Assembly (NCBI RefSeq): GCF_963678975.1
Contig: NC_089276.1
Span: 32,070,368 to 32,134,367, forward strand
Direction: 5' to 3'
From: Dysidea avara
Lineage: Eukaryota > Porifera > Demospongiae > Dictyoceratida > Dysideidae
Length of the DNA stretch: 64,000 bases
Positions 48,101 to 60,469 of the stretch are shown here, piece after piece (the first letter of the stretch is position 1; every line of letters starts with the position of its first letter). The position numbers and the translations under genes were made by a program. The notes beneath the pieces were generated by a model. It saw only the letters and a program-made list of their open reading frames with translations. It was not told the origin of the DNA and did no database searches.

Positions 48101-51100
48101 CTGCAAAAAACATGGAGCAATCCCTATTGTTACAGTAAGAACCATAAATGTGCAAAGCTTTGCACATATATCATATAGTATGGTAGTAACTGTATAGGGT
48201 TTGCACTTTCTCACAAAATAATATTGGCCAGAAACCAGCCACACAATACATTCATGGTGCCTTGGCAGTATTGGTTAGGTATAACCAAGTTCAAAAATGC
48301 CTTCAGTATGATCCAAATTGCTTTTACAAAAATTTAAAGATTTTATTTACCGACCGACCAACCAACTGACTGACTGACTGACTTACCGATGTCTTCAGAC
48401 AAGCATAACTCAATGATAGCTGAGGTTATGGAATTGATTGTTCAACATCATGCTAAAGATCTATAGTATGACACTGAATGAACTAATTATATATAGCATA
48501 CTTTTATGCTATTAAAATTAGAATATAATAATAGACTTTTACCCTTAGTCTTTTTCGCTGCAGACATCCAAGCAATTGTACTTAATAGTTTTATTCATAC
48601 ACAAGCATACTTGACTTCATTATAAGGATTGTGCATAAAAATATGCATAGCTATATTGTAGCAACGTGTGTATTTTAGTAAGACTATTTGCATGATGCAC
48701 GGGCTTTGATTAACACAGGTGGTGGCATACTGTATTTGTTTTAACATAAAATTATATTATTAAGCAGTGGTGTTGAAAGCTCTATGAGCATTGAAACATT
48801 AGATCAAAGTCTAGAAAATAATGAATGACAAATACACTTTAATGTTTCTATACAAACATGTATGCATATATGATAGGCTATAGGGATGCAACAATACAGG
48901 TAAATACCATATTGTGTATTGTCTTTTAAAACATTAAGTTATTAACAACAAAAAATATAATTACAAACAAAACATACAAATATTCAAGTATTTTCATACA
49001 AAATAATTATTCAGTCAAATAAAAACGACTCTCTGTACACGCTAGATCAACTGCTAGGCCTGCGTCAAACATGCCAGCATAATAAAAAGCATAATAGGCT
49101 GAAATGGTATGCCAGTATAATGCTAGTATAGTAGGTGGAATATTTCAAACTTTGGAGCTTAATTCCATGAAAATAGATCACTACTCCCTAACAGAGCAGT
49201 CAGTGGAAAGTGCAGAGTGTAATAGAGTACTAAAATGCATTGTATATAGCTCCATAGATCGATACTCTCTAATAGAACAGTCACTTTGTAGTGAAATACT
49301 CTAATAGAGCATTTACTGATTAAAATTTTCCAAGATAATTGTAAGAAATGGTACTAACCTAAGAGCATAATGCAAGCATAATGGGAACACTGAAGTGTTT
49401 TGGGCAAAATTTTGAGCATATTTGACTCAGACCTACTAGTAGCTGTGTAGTAGTGCATGTGCACATGTGCTAACATGCAGTGCTGCATTGCATAGTGTGT
49501 ATGGTTTTGTGAGTAGTATTTACATATAATTACTTTCATAAGATATAAATTAATGTAACTTGCATTAGCATATGATGCAATATAATTGCTGTACATTTAC
49601 TTGCCTTAAAGGAGTATATTAGTGCCATAATCCCTACTGGAAAACAAAAGATCACAGCAACAATAGCATTATTCCTGTAGTTGGAAGGATTCTCTTGTTG
49701 GGCTTCTGGACATCCTTCCACCTAAAGAATCAGCATATTATTATAATGTTATTATGTTTATAATGTATATCAATTAAAGAAACATCAACATATATGATGA
49801 CATAAGACATGTGGACCAAGAAGCCAGTGTACCACACTACAGTGTTATTAACAATAATATTATTTAATTCTTGTATGCATAAGTAGCTCAAGATCAGTAC
49901 TCCCTTCTCTAATTTTCTCTATGCATTGAATAGATTACATGTTAGTGAAATTCTTCTCTTGAGCCAGGCATTCTAGAAATAGTAATACACAAGGTTCTTT
50001 AATATTTTTTTAATTCATCCGATTTACAAAACTGCAAGGAAATACAAAAAAATTATATGATCTTTCTGAAATTTTGTATAGTTTAAAGGAAAATTTTATT
50101 ATTAACCAGCACTGGTATCTGCTCTACATACAAGACTCTATTGCCCTAGTTACAGTATTTCAGTGTACCAAATTTATAGTGATACATACGTAAGCTAAGT
50201 GTTGAACCTTTCATTGAAGTGTATCTTTTATATTATAAGGAGTTTTCCATAATTATACGCAAAAAATTTTTGTGGTATGTATATGTAATTTTCACCGATT
50301 GACAATTTCAGGGTTTTATTTTTGTGGATCACTTGTTTTTACTTGGGCTATCTGTTATTTAGCATAGAGATAGTCTTGATAAATCGTTAATATTTAAGGA
50401 TGAAGAATTTTTGGACAGCTAAGTAACCACAAAATCCACAAAAATTATGTCCCTCGAAAATTTGTATGTATAATATGGTACAATTATTGGAAAGTAATAA
50501 TATATTAAAATACTGAAGTAATGACTATTGTGCAGGAAGCTATAGACACAATTAATACAATATTCATGTATTTTCAAACTATATTTACCACCAAATTTCA
50601 GGGGCATAGCTAGAACCCAGGCCCAGGCCGGAGTATACACTACACACAGACAATTATCATTATTTTGAAATGTTCTGAGATTGTGTCAGGCCATACTAAA
50701 AGTTGGTCTGACAATTCATCATAATGGTCCAACATGAGAGGGGCATATAAGCATGCAAAGCATTGGATGCCCTCCCCTTAATATTTTTTTTGATTAAAGA
50801 CTGATATTTTGCAAGATTGTAGACATGCTAATTAATAATAACAGTGAGTATTTTTATACATGATTTTGGTAGAAAGTTTTCAATATGTATACAGTTTAAG
50901 ATTAATGATGAGTATTCATATTTCATAACAGATGAATGTAAATATCAATCACCATATAAGGGTAGTGGAACCTGTTAGCATCAACTGAGTTTAGTCTGCA
51001 TGGCCAATTATTTTAGTCATCAGAAAAAGCCACTTCAACATCAGAGCCATGCACTAATATTATTGCTATTTTCTTGGCCATACATTCTTTCCTATTCATC

Positions 51101-54100
51101 ATCTCAATAAAACAACTAAATGTACATGCCACAAGTACAGGAAATAAGGCCATAAAGCTGTTGTCTATAGTTAGTGAATTTTACAGCTATCAGTTTCAAG
51201 CCGACCCACTGACCAATTCTGAAATCATTTTCTTGTGCAAATCCAATAAGTACACATAGCCTAATAAAATAGCCAGGTGACATTCTATGTGGTTTCACGA
51301 GTGAGTGATTGTTGTTACAGCAGCTAATCAGCTGTCCCAAGTAACCCAATGAATAAACTGCATGTCAACAATATGACTGTTATGGATTTAGACTGAGAGT
51401 TAGGAAAGTCTACCTACACAAATCATGTGTGTTGAAGTGCTAATTACCAGATATTAAATGACTGACGAAATGAATTGAAGGACTTCCAAACAGCTCTATT
51501 AGCCTGACAAACATCTGGTGTTATAATTGTCTCTGCTACATAAACATCCAGATAAAGATACTTTAATAGAACAGTCACCCTAATACAGCAGTCAGGCAAA
51601 TATTCAGTAGCTAGCATTGGTGCCTGCCCTACATACAGGACTATAAACATTTTAATGCCAGAAACAGACACCAAGCATTAAACACCATGTAGCTATGTAG
51701 CGTGCATTTTTTTTTACTTTTAAAAATATGAGGTTTGTTTTGTCTGTGGTTTTGACAGGAATGTAGTTCAATTACTTAGTGAGATGTCCCTACCAGTGCC
51801 TTTAACATGTTGTAAAGAACAAACAAAAGCATTGAAACCTGCTTTACATGCAGGACAATTAATAATACATTGGGAACTGGGCCAAGCATAAATGTTATAG
51901 TGTCTGCGTATAGCATGCACGTTAGTGCATGATCCTTATGCCTTCTTTTAACTATGTATAGTGAAATAATGAACAACATGCAGGGTTAGTTAAACTACAT
52001 GCAAGTTAAGGCAATACCTACATGACAGGTGGTGTACACATAGCACAGTTTCAGTATGCTATGCACTAATGTTGTAGTGACACATAGCTATAACTGTTGC
52101 CATACAAACCCCACGCAAGTGTTTAAACATTATCATTAATTGTCGTATCATTAAGGTAATGTATGATCCTTTAAGCAGATCTAGATCTAGAGTGAAAGGA
52201 TGTAAACAGGATTAGTGAAATAGTTGTGCGAGGTCAAGCAATTGCACACACAGTTCCTCAGTGTAAACTATGGTATCTGCATGGTGCCAGTAATATTATC
52301 ACTTTTCAGATGCACAGTAGTACCTGCCCATGCATCATGCAATTACGTTGTTTCTTTTCTACAGCAGTATAATTTTATACAGCTGCAGATTAAGTGTGAA
52401 AGAAGCTTTACCTAGAAACTGGACAAACACACTATGTTGGCAATTCACCTGCCCTACTACAAAAGTGCTATAAGAGTCGCTATGATGAGTCTGTGTGCCA
52501 GTGCCGAAAAACTGTGAGCATAAGAATTTATGGATAAAAAAATTGTATGGAGCTAAACTATAGCACACAGGTGTGAACAATGTGGATGGTTCAGTTCTAG
52601 TAGTACCTGTCCTATTATGCAGGCTATACACGGAGCATCATTTGACAATATCTTGACCACAAAAGACATTAATTTATTGGTACCTACCCTACAATGCAGA
52701 AGTTGCCATATTGCAACAATACTACACTCCCTAGTGATACTACAACCTATACCTATTGTCATCACCTCTAACCTCCCTACATTTACAGCATTACTATATA
52801 CTGTATGATATTTTGATTAAGCTACTACTGACTATTATAACCTATTGTCATCACCTTTGTACAGCTACTACTAACTATTATCAACCAATGCAATGGAGGA
52901 CACCTGGACACTTGGTAATGGTCCTAAAGTATCCCTTACCATGTAAACTGAGCTGAAAAATGGAAACCGTGATAATCAGGACATTTTTTGGTCAGTCCAA
53001 AAGGTGCCCTTACTATGTAGGTTTCACTGTAGAGTGAGAAAAATAGCATGAAAAGAACATATAACAGAAAACCTGTTACCATAAAGGCTGCCGAAACGGA
53101 AAAAAGTAGTAGCAAAAAAGGTTGTTGAAGAAAAAAAAAGTTGTAACCAAAAGTAGGGATGCGACGATTATGCCAGCAGAATTTCAGGCATAATAGGTAA
53201 TTATGCTAGCATTTTGAGGTGATTGTATAAAGTTTTAACAGTAGGAAAATCTGCAGATTGCACAATTCCATTAAAAAAATCAAGATACTCTAATAGAGCA
53301 GTCAGAAACTCTAATAGAACAGTCATTGAATATTATTTACTCTAATAAAGCAGTCACGTTGATATGAAATACTCTAATACAACAACCAGCTAAAGAATTC
53401 AAGATTATTTGAAACTTAAACATCAATGAAAATGGCCTGATACAGCAATAAATTGTGCATTATTATTAGCCAATTATGGTGGCATAATATTGGGAATAAT
53501 GGGCAATTCTCAAAAGCATAATAGGTGATTTTTTGAGCACTGCTCAAAAGCATAATGCTCAATTTTTTGGAGCATAATAGCCTCATGCCTAACCAAAAGG
53601 TTTGAGAAATAGTGACACAACTGGGATTTGAACTCACAACCTACCAGTTTCAAGCTTAACACTCTACTGCATGCACTGTATGTCGCTTGTAGTTACACTG
53701 TCTTTAAATGTTGTTTATAAAGGCATGCTTAAGTTGAATGGAATAGGTGTTTACTAGCAGTTTGCATGCGGTTTACAGAAAGAATTCAGGTGAATTTTTG
53801 CTCCTCACCCTTGCACTAAATACACTGTAAATGATGAACGACGGCAACTAGAAGCTTTATTTAAATGCTAGCTTATTCCCAGATGATGAGTGCTTTGTTT
53901 GGTGCCAAAACTACTTTGATACGTGCAGCAACTGGCAAGAAGAATGCGTGGACTCAAATGGAATGCAGACAGACGGCTTTTCAGCTTTATATATATAGAT
54001 TGTAGCCACTCTAATAAACTACCAAAAGTTCAATTTTAGAGGGTAGAAATGTTCAAAATTTTCATGGGTGGTATGTATTTAGCAGAAAGCTTACTTTAAA

Positions 54101-57100
54101 AGATCAAGACACTCTTAATAGAGCAGTCACACTAAGGTTTGCCTTTTCTATATTGTCTAGTGACAGTGTTATGTATCTAGGCCTTGGCATCACCAAAATT
54201 CTGGCTACACCCCTGCCAAAGTTGCTGTAGTAAAATAATGCAGGGCATTGACATAGTATAGTTCCACATCCCATAGCCCATATCTTAGCCTACATAATCT
54301 ATACTAACAGAACACCTATACACTCCTGCAGTACTCCCTATATATACTCACCACAGCTATAGCAAGAGAGGTAGTAAAGATACAAAGCAAAGAGAAAAAG
54401 TGCTAGTACCTGCCCTATGTGCAAGACTTTATTGCCCTATATAGTTATTTCAGTAAATTTAACTTGGTGAATAAAAATTGTACTAAGTATCAGCTAACAC
54501 TCATCGAAGTAGCCTATAATACAGTGTAATACTGGGGGGCTATAACACAGAATCTGGACACAATTATGGTGCCCTATAGCATGTGTATTTCCAGCTATGC
54601 ATACCACGCAAAACAGTCAAGCTGTGAAAATGGTGCAGCCTGCGATAGTACTGTATAGTAGGACCACAAAGGAGTAGGCGTGGCCCACAAAATAATCTTA
54701 CCCAAAAAACAGCCTCAATTTCCCCCGACGACAATGAGGTAGTACTGGTTAGGTAAAAATAAGCCCAAAAAAGCTTTCAGATCGACCCAAAACGTTTTCA
54801 ACAAGTTGCTATGGAATTTTTTAAAAAGAATTATTTAGTGGATTTTTTTACTGACTGAGTAAGTAACTGACTGACTGACTGATTCCTTCAGACAAGCATA
54901 ACTTGATAACAGCTAAGGCTACGGGCTTGATTTTTTTCACTGTTCAACGTTGCTTCAGCCCGAGAGGTGCCTTTTGAAACACTGCAGTACATACAATGCA
55001 TTCTTCATGGACTTACCAGTGTCCTCTTTTGTGTTCCATTCATCTTTGCTGACAGTGAAAAGTGTCGATTTGGTGGTAGCACATGATGGCTTCCAGAAAT
55101 CATCCGTATTTTTCATAGTGGCTATTTTGTTAACAGAGAACGGTTCTCGATTCATACTGCTGTGTAATGGGTTGAACATAGTCAACAACAAAGTGTAGTG
55201 GATACTTCACGTTTCATCTGGACGATAATTGATATAACTGGGGTATGCGGCACCATTTTGTTCAGTATGTGGGGATTGCAGTGGTGCTTTTCAAATAGTT
55301 CTTGATTCAAAATGCTGTGTAACGGGTTGAACATAGCTGACAATGAAACGTAATGGATACTTCACTTTTCAGACGATAATTAACATAGCTGGAGTGCGCA
55401 GCGCCATTTTAGATGAGATATGCGTTGGACTACTCCAACGTGTTTCAGTACTTTTTATCGATGTGCTATGTTCCCTACTCTAGTTGAAAATTCCAAATTG
55501 TTTTGGTGTAGTTACTTGTACTAATAAATTTTAATAATGGCTGTGTGCATTGTTAAAATTTATCAGCATTGACATCGTTGCAGCCATTTCTTGGCCGCCA
55601 CCTTTGATTTCACAACTTTTTCACCCAGCATTGTATACAGACGCAATGATGATTATTGAAGACAGACTTATTATATAAATGTATTGTATTGTATTGTATG
55701 CTTTAGTTGTAATATTATTGTAATACTCTAATAGGGTGGACATTTTTGAAGGCTTCTAATAGAGCATATACATAGAATGTTCTAGAATAATCTAGAACTT
55801 CCGCTGATACATAGATCTATTGCATGCTTTGCTTCAATATTTAATAATATTATTTTACTACTCTAATAGAGAGCATATTTTGAGGACTTCTAATAGAACA
55901 TACATAGAATGTTCTAGAACAATTATAAATGTTGTTTATAAGCAGATTTAAACTAGAATTTTCATTTATGAAGCAGAAGGTGATCAGCCAAGATAGCAGC
56001 AGTTCAGTGGTTAAGGTGCAGGTATTAGGTGTGGAGGTCCCTGGTTCAAACTCTGGTAAGTTTTTTTCCACATTTTTGTGCACTTTTTTACCCCGCGGTG
56101 ACTGCTGTATTAGAGTATTTCAATCCAGCGATTTTACACTTGTTTGGTTTTTGCTTTATAGCTTTGTACTGTAAATCTATTGTTTTTCACAAACCATCAA
56201 AAAGTACTGCTACGATATACATACCAATTTCCAAGGTATTCCTATATTTGGTTTACCCTGTAGCCGTGAAAGAAGTTTGATCTTTTTTTTATGTGAATAA
56301 ATGCTCATAACCCCTTCAGATTCATAGCAAACTTCATTTGTCCCAAAGATTGACACAATCGAATTACACATTTGCATTTTATATCAATTTTTGTGAAGTG
56401 TGCAAAAATAAATCGAAGCTCCCATAGCCCCTTACGGCATAGAAGAAAAAAACAAAGATGGTTTAGAATTCCAGTGTGATTTACATCTACACCCTTGCAT
56501 GCATTCAACACACTGTGAATGATGAACAATGGCAGCTGGAAGTTTCATTTAAAAGCTACAGTATTCTTAGATGATGAGCCATTCATTTTGATGCATAAAA
56601 CCCTATTGTACATGCATCAGCTGGCGAGAAAATCAATGGATGCCATCAGAATTGTAGACGATCAGATGGTCAGATGGCTTTTCAGCTTTGCACAGATTAA
56701 TCGATAAATACTTGCAAAGCTATGAGCAATAATTGATGTAAAGGACCAATTTGTTGTCACACCAACAAGGTAAAAAGCTCAAATGTCAAGAAATGGCTGC
56801 AGGGAAACAAAATAATTTTCATCTACATTAATGTTGCTTCGTTGTACAACATGATTCAGTCTATCTTTACATACATATAAAAGTAAAGAGTATAATGTTC
56901 ATTTGAGTGAATTGTGCAGTGCAACCCTGAGATTATGGAAGTTAGTACTATGTAGGTGAAAATATTGATGATTCAAGCCATTTCACAGGGTAGAACAAAG
57001 CCACCAATTGATGACAGAAGTAACACACAAGGATTGGGATTAGCATATTTGATTGAAATTAAAGATGATGCATAACCACATGCTCTTCCTTATTACTTTG

Positions 57101-59194
57101 TGTAAAAGTCCAAAAAGTACTAGGAGTCTGTTTCTAAGGTTGATGAACCCACACCATGATATCCTGGGATGGTAGTAGTCCCAAAATGTCTAGGGCCATC
57201 CAAACTTAAAAGCTAAATGAAAGTGCTGTGAGAAGTATACCTGATCCCCAAAGTAGGTAAAACTTTAAATTTACTTGCAGGTGCCAAAGCTACTCAATGC
57301 CAATAGTGGGCATTTCAGGCAAAATTCACTTTCCAAAGAATTTACAGTTACAATATTCGTAACCCTGTTTGGATGATATTGCTTGATTGAACAAATTAGC
57401 TTTAGCATCACAAGTGCTCTGGAATTACTTCAGAAGAGAGTGAAGAGAATTCTTTAGGCATTGTGTGCCAAATGGATTGTTTCTGGTTTTACCCCACAGG
57501 AGTACATGTCACCCTGCACCATGATGAAATTCAACCACACATTAGTGAAGTTTCTTCATCAATAGATAGGAATCCGAGCAGATCCAGAGAAAATTACAAA
57601 CTACTAGAAAAACTCACTTTAAGCTTGGATATATATAAACAAGTTAGGGAGGGACTTAAATACTCACACAGCCACTCATAATCACATGCATCATGAACCA
57701 TGGTAGTGGCTCATAATAGAGGTCATCTATGTTTTTTTTCCACAGGGCTAGAGTAAAATGTGAGTACTTTGTGGAGATACAAACTAAATAATTTCCTTCC
57801 TATGTCTTTCTTCACGTCCATGACCTAGTAATATTAACACCCATTCTCAAGTAAATTTGCTTCTTGTAGGTTCACTTTGCCATTGATATTCTGACTTGGT
57901 CTCTGCAAGGGTAACCGACGTGTTAATATGTGTTAATAAGTATCCATGTTAACACATTCATTTGGAAACCCTTCTGAAAACATTCTGGAAACATTCTGAA
58001 AACTTCTAAAAACATTCTGGATACCCTTCTGAAAACAATTTGAAAACATTCATTTAACACATTCATTTGGAAACATTCATAAGGAAACATTCATAAGGAA
58101 ACAATACACTGGTGTTTGTTAACTGTGATAATATTAGCTTACTATATACTCAACAGCTACTGTACATGATGACTAACTTGATATACATGTTTGGTACTGT
58201 GTAATATCAAGCACCACCAGCACCTCTTATTATCATGCTAGCTATCCATAAATGGATTAATAGAAAGTAAACAAACTAACGTAAAAATAATTAAATATGG
58301 GAATAGAGATTACTAAAGAAACAAGAGTCAAACAAGCCAGCATGTTAAACACAGAGAGATTAATATCTCTATTTGGACTCAAACATTTATGCAGAAGCAT
58401 TCTTAGTACTTATCTGCCCCTGATTAATGTGTTTTTCCTTAGTTTCTACCAGATCTCTGCATGTTAACATGCTGGTTTGTTTGACTCTTGTTTATTTACT
58501 TTTTTCAGCAATCATTATTCCCATGTTTTAATTTTTAGAATTATTTTTACACTAGTAATAATGCTCTTTGTAAAGGTATTTACATTAAAAAAACCTCTGA
58601 CCCTATCCAATATGAAACCTCTACTAGTATTACTAAGTTATACTAGTATTACTAAGTTATACTAGTATTACTAAGTTATACTAGCATTACTAAGTTATAC
58701 TAGTATTACTAAGTTATACTAGTATTACTAAGTTATACTAGTATTACTAAGTTATACTAGTATTACTAAGTTATACTAGTATTACTAAGTTTTACTAGTA
58801 TTACTAAGTTATACTAGTATTACTAAGTTATACAGGTTTCAGAATAGCAATCAGAGAAATCTGACCCACGTAAAGTCTAGGATTGGTCCAAAATGAAGAG
58901 CAATAATTGTGGATAAAGTACTATAGCAACAGTTAAGCATACATTGACCTGACTATTACAAACTTGTCGTGATGCTTGTGGTGAGCTCTGGGTCACTATA
59001 GGTACAGCAGTACCAGTGGACAATGGTGCAACAGCAACAGTAAGTGGGGTACTATCATCGCATGGTGGTATATTAGCTGAATATAAACTAGATGAACACA
59101 CATCATCATATGCTGGTGGATTCTCATTCACATCAGTGTAAGCTGGTGGTAGATCTGTAGAGAAGATAATGAGTACAACAACTATTGCAAACAT
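45137..59194 (-). CDS. Dispanin (CD225-domain, IFITM-like) membrane protein, three exons
   Basis: Exons: 58949-59194 (or from an acceptor-like CTACAG, 59154), 49605-49721 and 45137-45313 with a TAG stop. The second and third exons encode the CD225 domain: NPSNYRNNAIVAVIF, the diagnostic CFPVGIMALIYS turn, then the CHYEEATKSSKYA amphipathic stretch and a final hydrophobic span. They join in phase 0 through a GC donor (TTTAAG|GCAAGT). The first exon has two PPAY motifs (WW-domain ligands, as on Nedd4 substrates), is Pro/Ser/Thr-rich, and also ends in phase 0. Its assignment rests on strand, phase and the proline-rich N termini usual in dispanins. With the ATG at 59192-59194 the protein has 179 residues. 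The short hydrophobic start MFAIVVVLIIF would be unusual for the family, so an upstream exon is possible. Dispanins insert in plasma or endosomal membranes. Confidence 0.7.
45400..45520. mobile_element. Small foldback, ACCTGCAGCTATAC family
   Basis: AGTGAGATTACTTACACCTGC on the left is inverted as GCAAGTATAGGCAACCTCACT on the right. Related in its arms to 59510-59735. Confidence 0.5.
46173..47163. mobile_element. 991-bp foldback transposon with >200-bp inverted arms and 8-bp target duplication
   Basis: The left end GGGGAGTTAGTAAAATG and right end CATTTTACTAACTCCC match. The arms continue as inverted copies for more than 200 bp, for example GGACGATCACACAACCAATC and its near inverse at 46975. 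AAGCTGTT occurs on both sides (46165-46172 and 47164-47171), the 8-bp duplication typical of hAT. The centre has no transposase frame. It lies in an intron of the dispanin gene. Confidence 0.85.
53155..53595 (-). mobile_element. Reverse-oriented copy of the 40632-41072 element
   Basis: It reads in reverse the same order: AGGGATGCGACGATTATGCC, a cluster of CTCTAATAGAGCAGTCAG motifs (53285-53360), ATTTTTTGAGCACTGCTCAAA, then AGCATAATAGCCTCATGCC. Confidence 0.75.
53605..53690 (-). repeat. tRNA-derived SINE head
   Basis: On the minus strand, AGTAGAGTGTTAAGC (A-box-like) is followed 20-odd bases later by GTGAGTTCAAATCCCAG (a good B box). The acceptor stem is not complementary, so this is a SINE remnant rather than a tRNA gene. 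Confidence 0.55.
53815..54000 (+). repeat. Interspersed repeat, relative of 56513-56705
   Basis: Both read GTAAATGATGAACGACGGCAA-like, then CAGATGATGAG, GCAGCAACTGGCAAGAA-like, and GACGGCTTTTCAGCTTT in that order. The frame at 56519-56707 falls within the second copy. Confidence 0.6.
54655..55512 (-). repeat. Composite repeat with conserved peptide frame (reverse copy)
   Basis: On the minus strand it runs from a single arm of the palindromic family (55512-55425), through MFNPLHSSMNREPF, ATMKNTDDF, TKSTLFTVSKDEWNTKEDTG and MKNALYVLQ (55191-54955), to a short (CAGT)n, and a tail ending in GTGGGCCACGCCTACTCC. Order and content equal 26280-27510. Confidence 0.7.
55565..55630. repeat. Fragment of the 8996-9308 foldback family
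   Basis: GCAGCCATTTCTTGGCCGCC, then ACCTTTGATTTCACAACTTT, is the distal part of the right arm of that element. Confidence 0.6.
55978..56465 (+). repeat. tRNA-headed SINE (copy 1)
   Basis: TGGTTAAGGTG (A box, 56008-56018) and GGTTCAAACTC (B box, 56043-56053) have tRNA-like spacing. The body, including TTCATAGCAAACTT and AAAATAAATCGAAGC..CCCATAGCCCC, matches 61421-61900 and 23256 onward. Confidence 0.75.
57491..57680 (+). CDS. Candidate terminal exon, unknown product
   Basis: After a pyrimidine-rich TTTTACCCCACAG acceptor, the frame encodes about 62 hydrophilic residues (VHVTLHHDEIQPHISEV, then a helical KLLEKLTLSLDIYKQVREG stretch) and stops at TAA. No domain recognised and no partner exon found. 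Confidence 0.22.
57940..58110. repeat. Degenerate GAAAACATTCTG tandem repeat
   Basis: Units such as CTGAAAACATTCTGGAAAC, and later TTCATAAGGAAACA, repeat imperfectly about ten times. Confidence 0.7.
58284..58538. mobile_element. Foldback element with ~65-bp arms
   Basis: The left arm contains AAACAAGAGTCAAACAAGCC and AGCATGTTAAC. The right arm has the inverse GTTAACATGCTGGTTTGTTTG, then ACTCTTG, and further out ATTCCCATGTTTTAATT. Confidence 0.7.
58621..58838. repeat. 19-bp tandem repeat, about 11 copies
   Basis: The unit TACTAGTATTACTAAGTTA is repeated almost without error (single changes near 58683 and 58793). It lies 110 bases from the first dispanin exon, on its intron side. Confidence 0.97.
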
Positions 59195-59509
59195 TTAACT
59201 TAAATTGCAGGGCTAATTTACACAAAGATTGAAGCACGTTACAAACTGTAACTATTTTAATTATTGTTAGAGATGCTTATGCTTAGGTTGCTGAAGAGAT
59301 GGTTTTGTGAGGAATTCATGTTAAATCAGAACTGAATCAAGACACATAGTACCAAGATGTGATATGCAGCTAAAAAAGCTGGTGCCACACCATGGATATA
59401 TCAGAACAAAAATGAAATATTCACACATGCATGGCTCCATGGTTGCTTTTCCAAAAAGGGTGTTATAGCAAATTTAATCATTCTATAGTATGTACAAGTA
59501 AAAGGAAAA

Positions 59510-59735
59510 TTTTGGAATTTTTTTGTTCAATTAGGGATCATTGGTCTTCTATACCTGCAGATATACTAGTGAACATTTAATCCCTACTTCAGTCTATAGC
59601 TACCAGTGACTGAATTAGGGATTAGATGTTCACTAGTACATCTGCAGGTGTAGGCAACCTCCCTTGTTTCCCTACTTTCTTCAATGATCCCTAATCAAAC
59701 TTAAAATTCCAAATTTTTCCCTTTTTGTTTACTTT
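59510..59735. mobile_element. Foldback element (TTAGGGATCATTG ends)
   Basis: ATTAGGGATCATTGGTCTTC and CTGCAGATATACTAGTGAAC on the left are inverted as GTTCACTAGTACATCTGCAG and TTCAATGATCCCTAAT on the right. The loop is near 59605. Confidence 0.75.
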
Positions 59736-60025
59736 TTTTGTAACAATAATTATTATTATCACTGGTGAACCAGCGCATACCACATCAAAAGAAAGGATGG
59801 CACCAGAGTTGATGTTTTCATCTGAATGCACGCCCCGGCAATCAATTACTGACTTGGAGGTGAAGTGACCATTACGTTTTGCTTTTAGCTATGTTCAGCC
59901 CGCTACAAACGAAGAACAATAGGAGGGTGCCTCTGCAATCAATCCAGTCACTGCAAAGAATATGGACAATTTGCGCACCCCAACTATCAATTATTGATTC
60001 AAAAGTGATGGCCATTGTGAAATCC
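59736..60025 (+). repeat. Head of the composite repeat (GGTGAACCAGCGCATACCAC)
   Basis: ATTATCACTGGTGAACCAGCG, TCAAAAGAAAGGATGG, then TTTTAGCTATGTTCAGCCCGC parallel 25600-25745 and 26375-26490. Confidence 0.55.
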
Positions 60026-60305
60026 TATGTGGCAGCTAAGAAATGGCTGTGATGGTAGGTTAATGGCAAAATTTTAATGATGACAATTCAGGTAAAGTTG
60101 CCTCCTCCAATTTTCACTAGGATTCAACACCAAATTCATCTGAATTGTCATTATTATATTTTTTTGTCATTAACCTACCATCACAGCCATTTCATTGGAT
60201 TTCACATATTTGCACCCTGGCATTTTTGGGGGCCACATCCTTTTTTCACTTCACAGCTTGGCTGTTTGGGAGTAGATATCACTTCTTTTTTGCAATTGCA
60301 TACCT
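60026..60305. mobile_element. Long foldback, 8996-9308 family
   Basis: AAGAAATGGCTGTGATGGTAG, then TTAATGGCAAAATTTTAATG and GACAATTCAGGTAAA, are inverted at 60130-60200. The outer TTTTTCACTTCACAGCTTGGC follows. Less perfect than the copy at 9 kb. Confidence 0.8.
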
Positions 60306-60469
60306 CAAAGCCAGTGTATGGCTGGCTTTTTGGGTTTTCTTTTCACGTGTCTTTTTCTTTACTAAAGGAATGAAGAAGAGTGCAGATTTTTGTTTATATT
60401 TTATATGTCCATTTGAATTTTATGGTTTTGTTCTTGATACCTACTGAAATTTGGAACTGTAAAATTATC

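Noticed and set aside
55978..56058. Possible tRNA gene
   Set aside because: A and B boxes are present, but no cloverleaf with paired acceptor stem can be drawn. It recurs with an attached body, as expected of a SINE.
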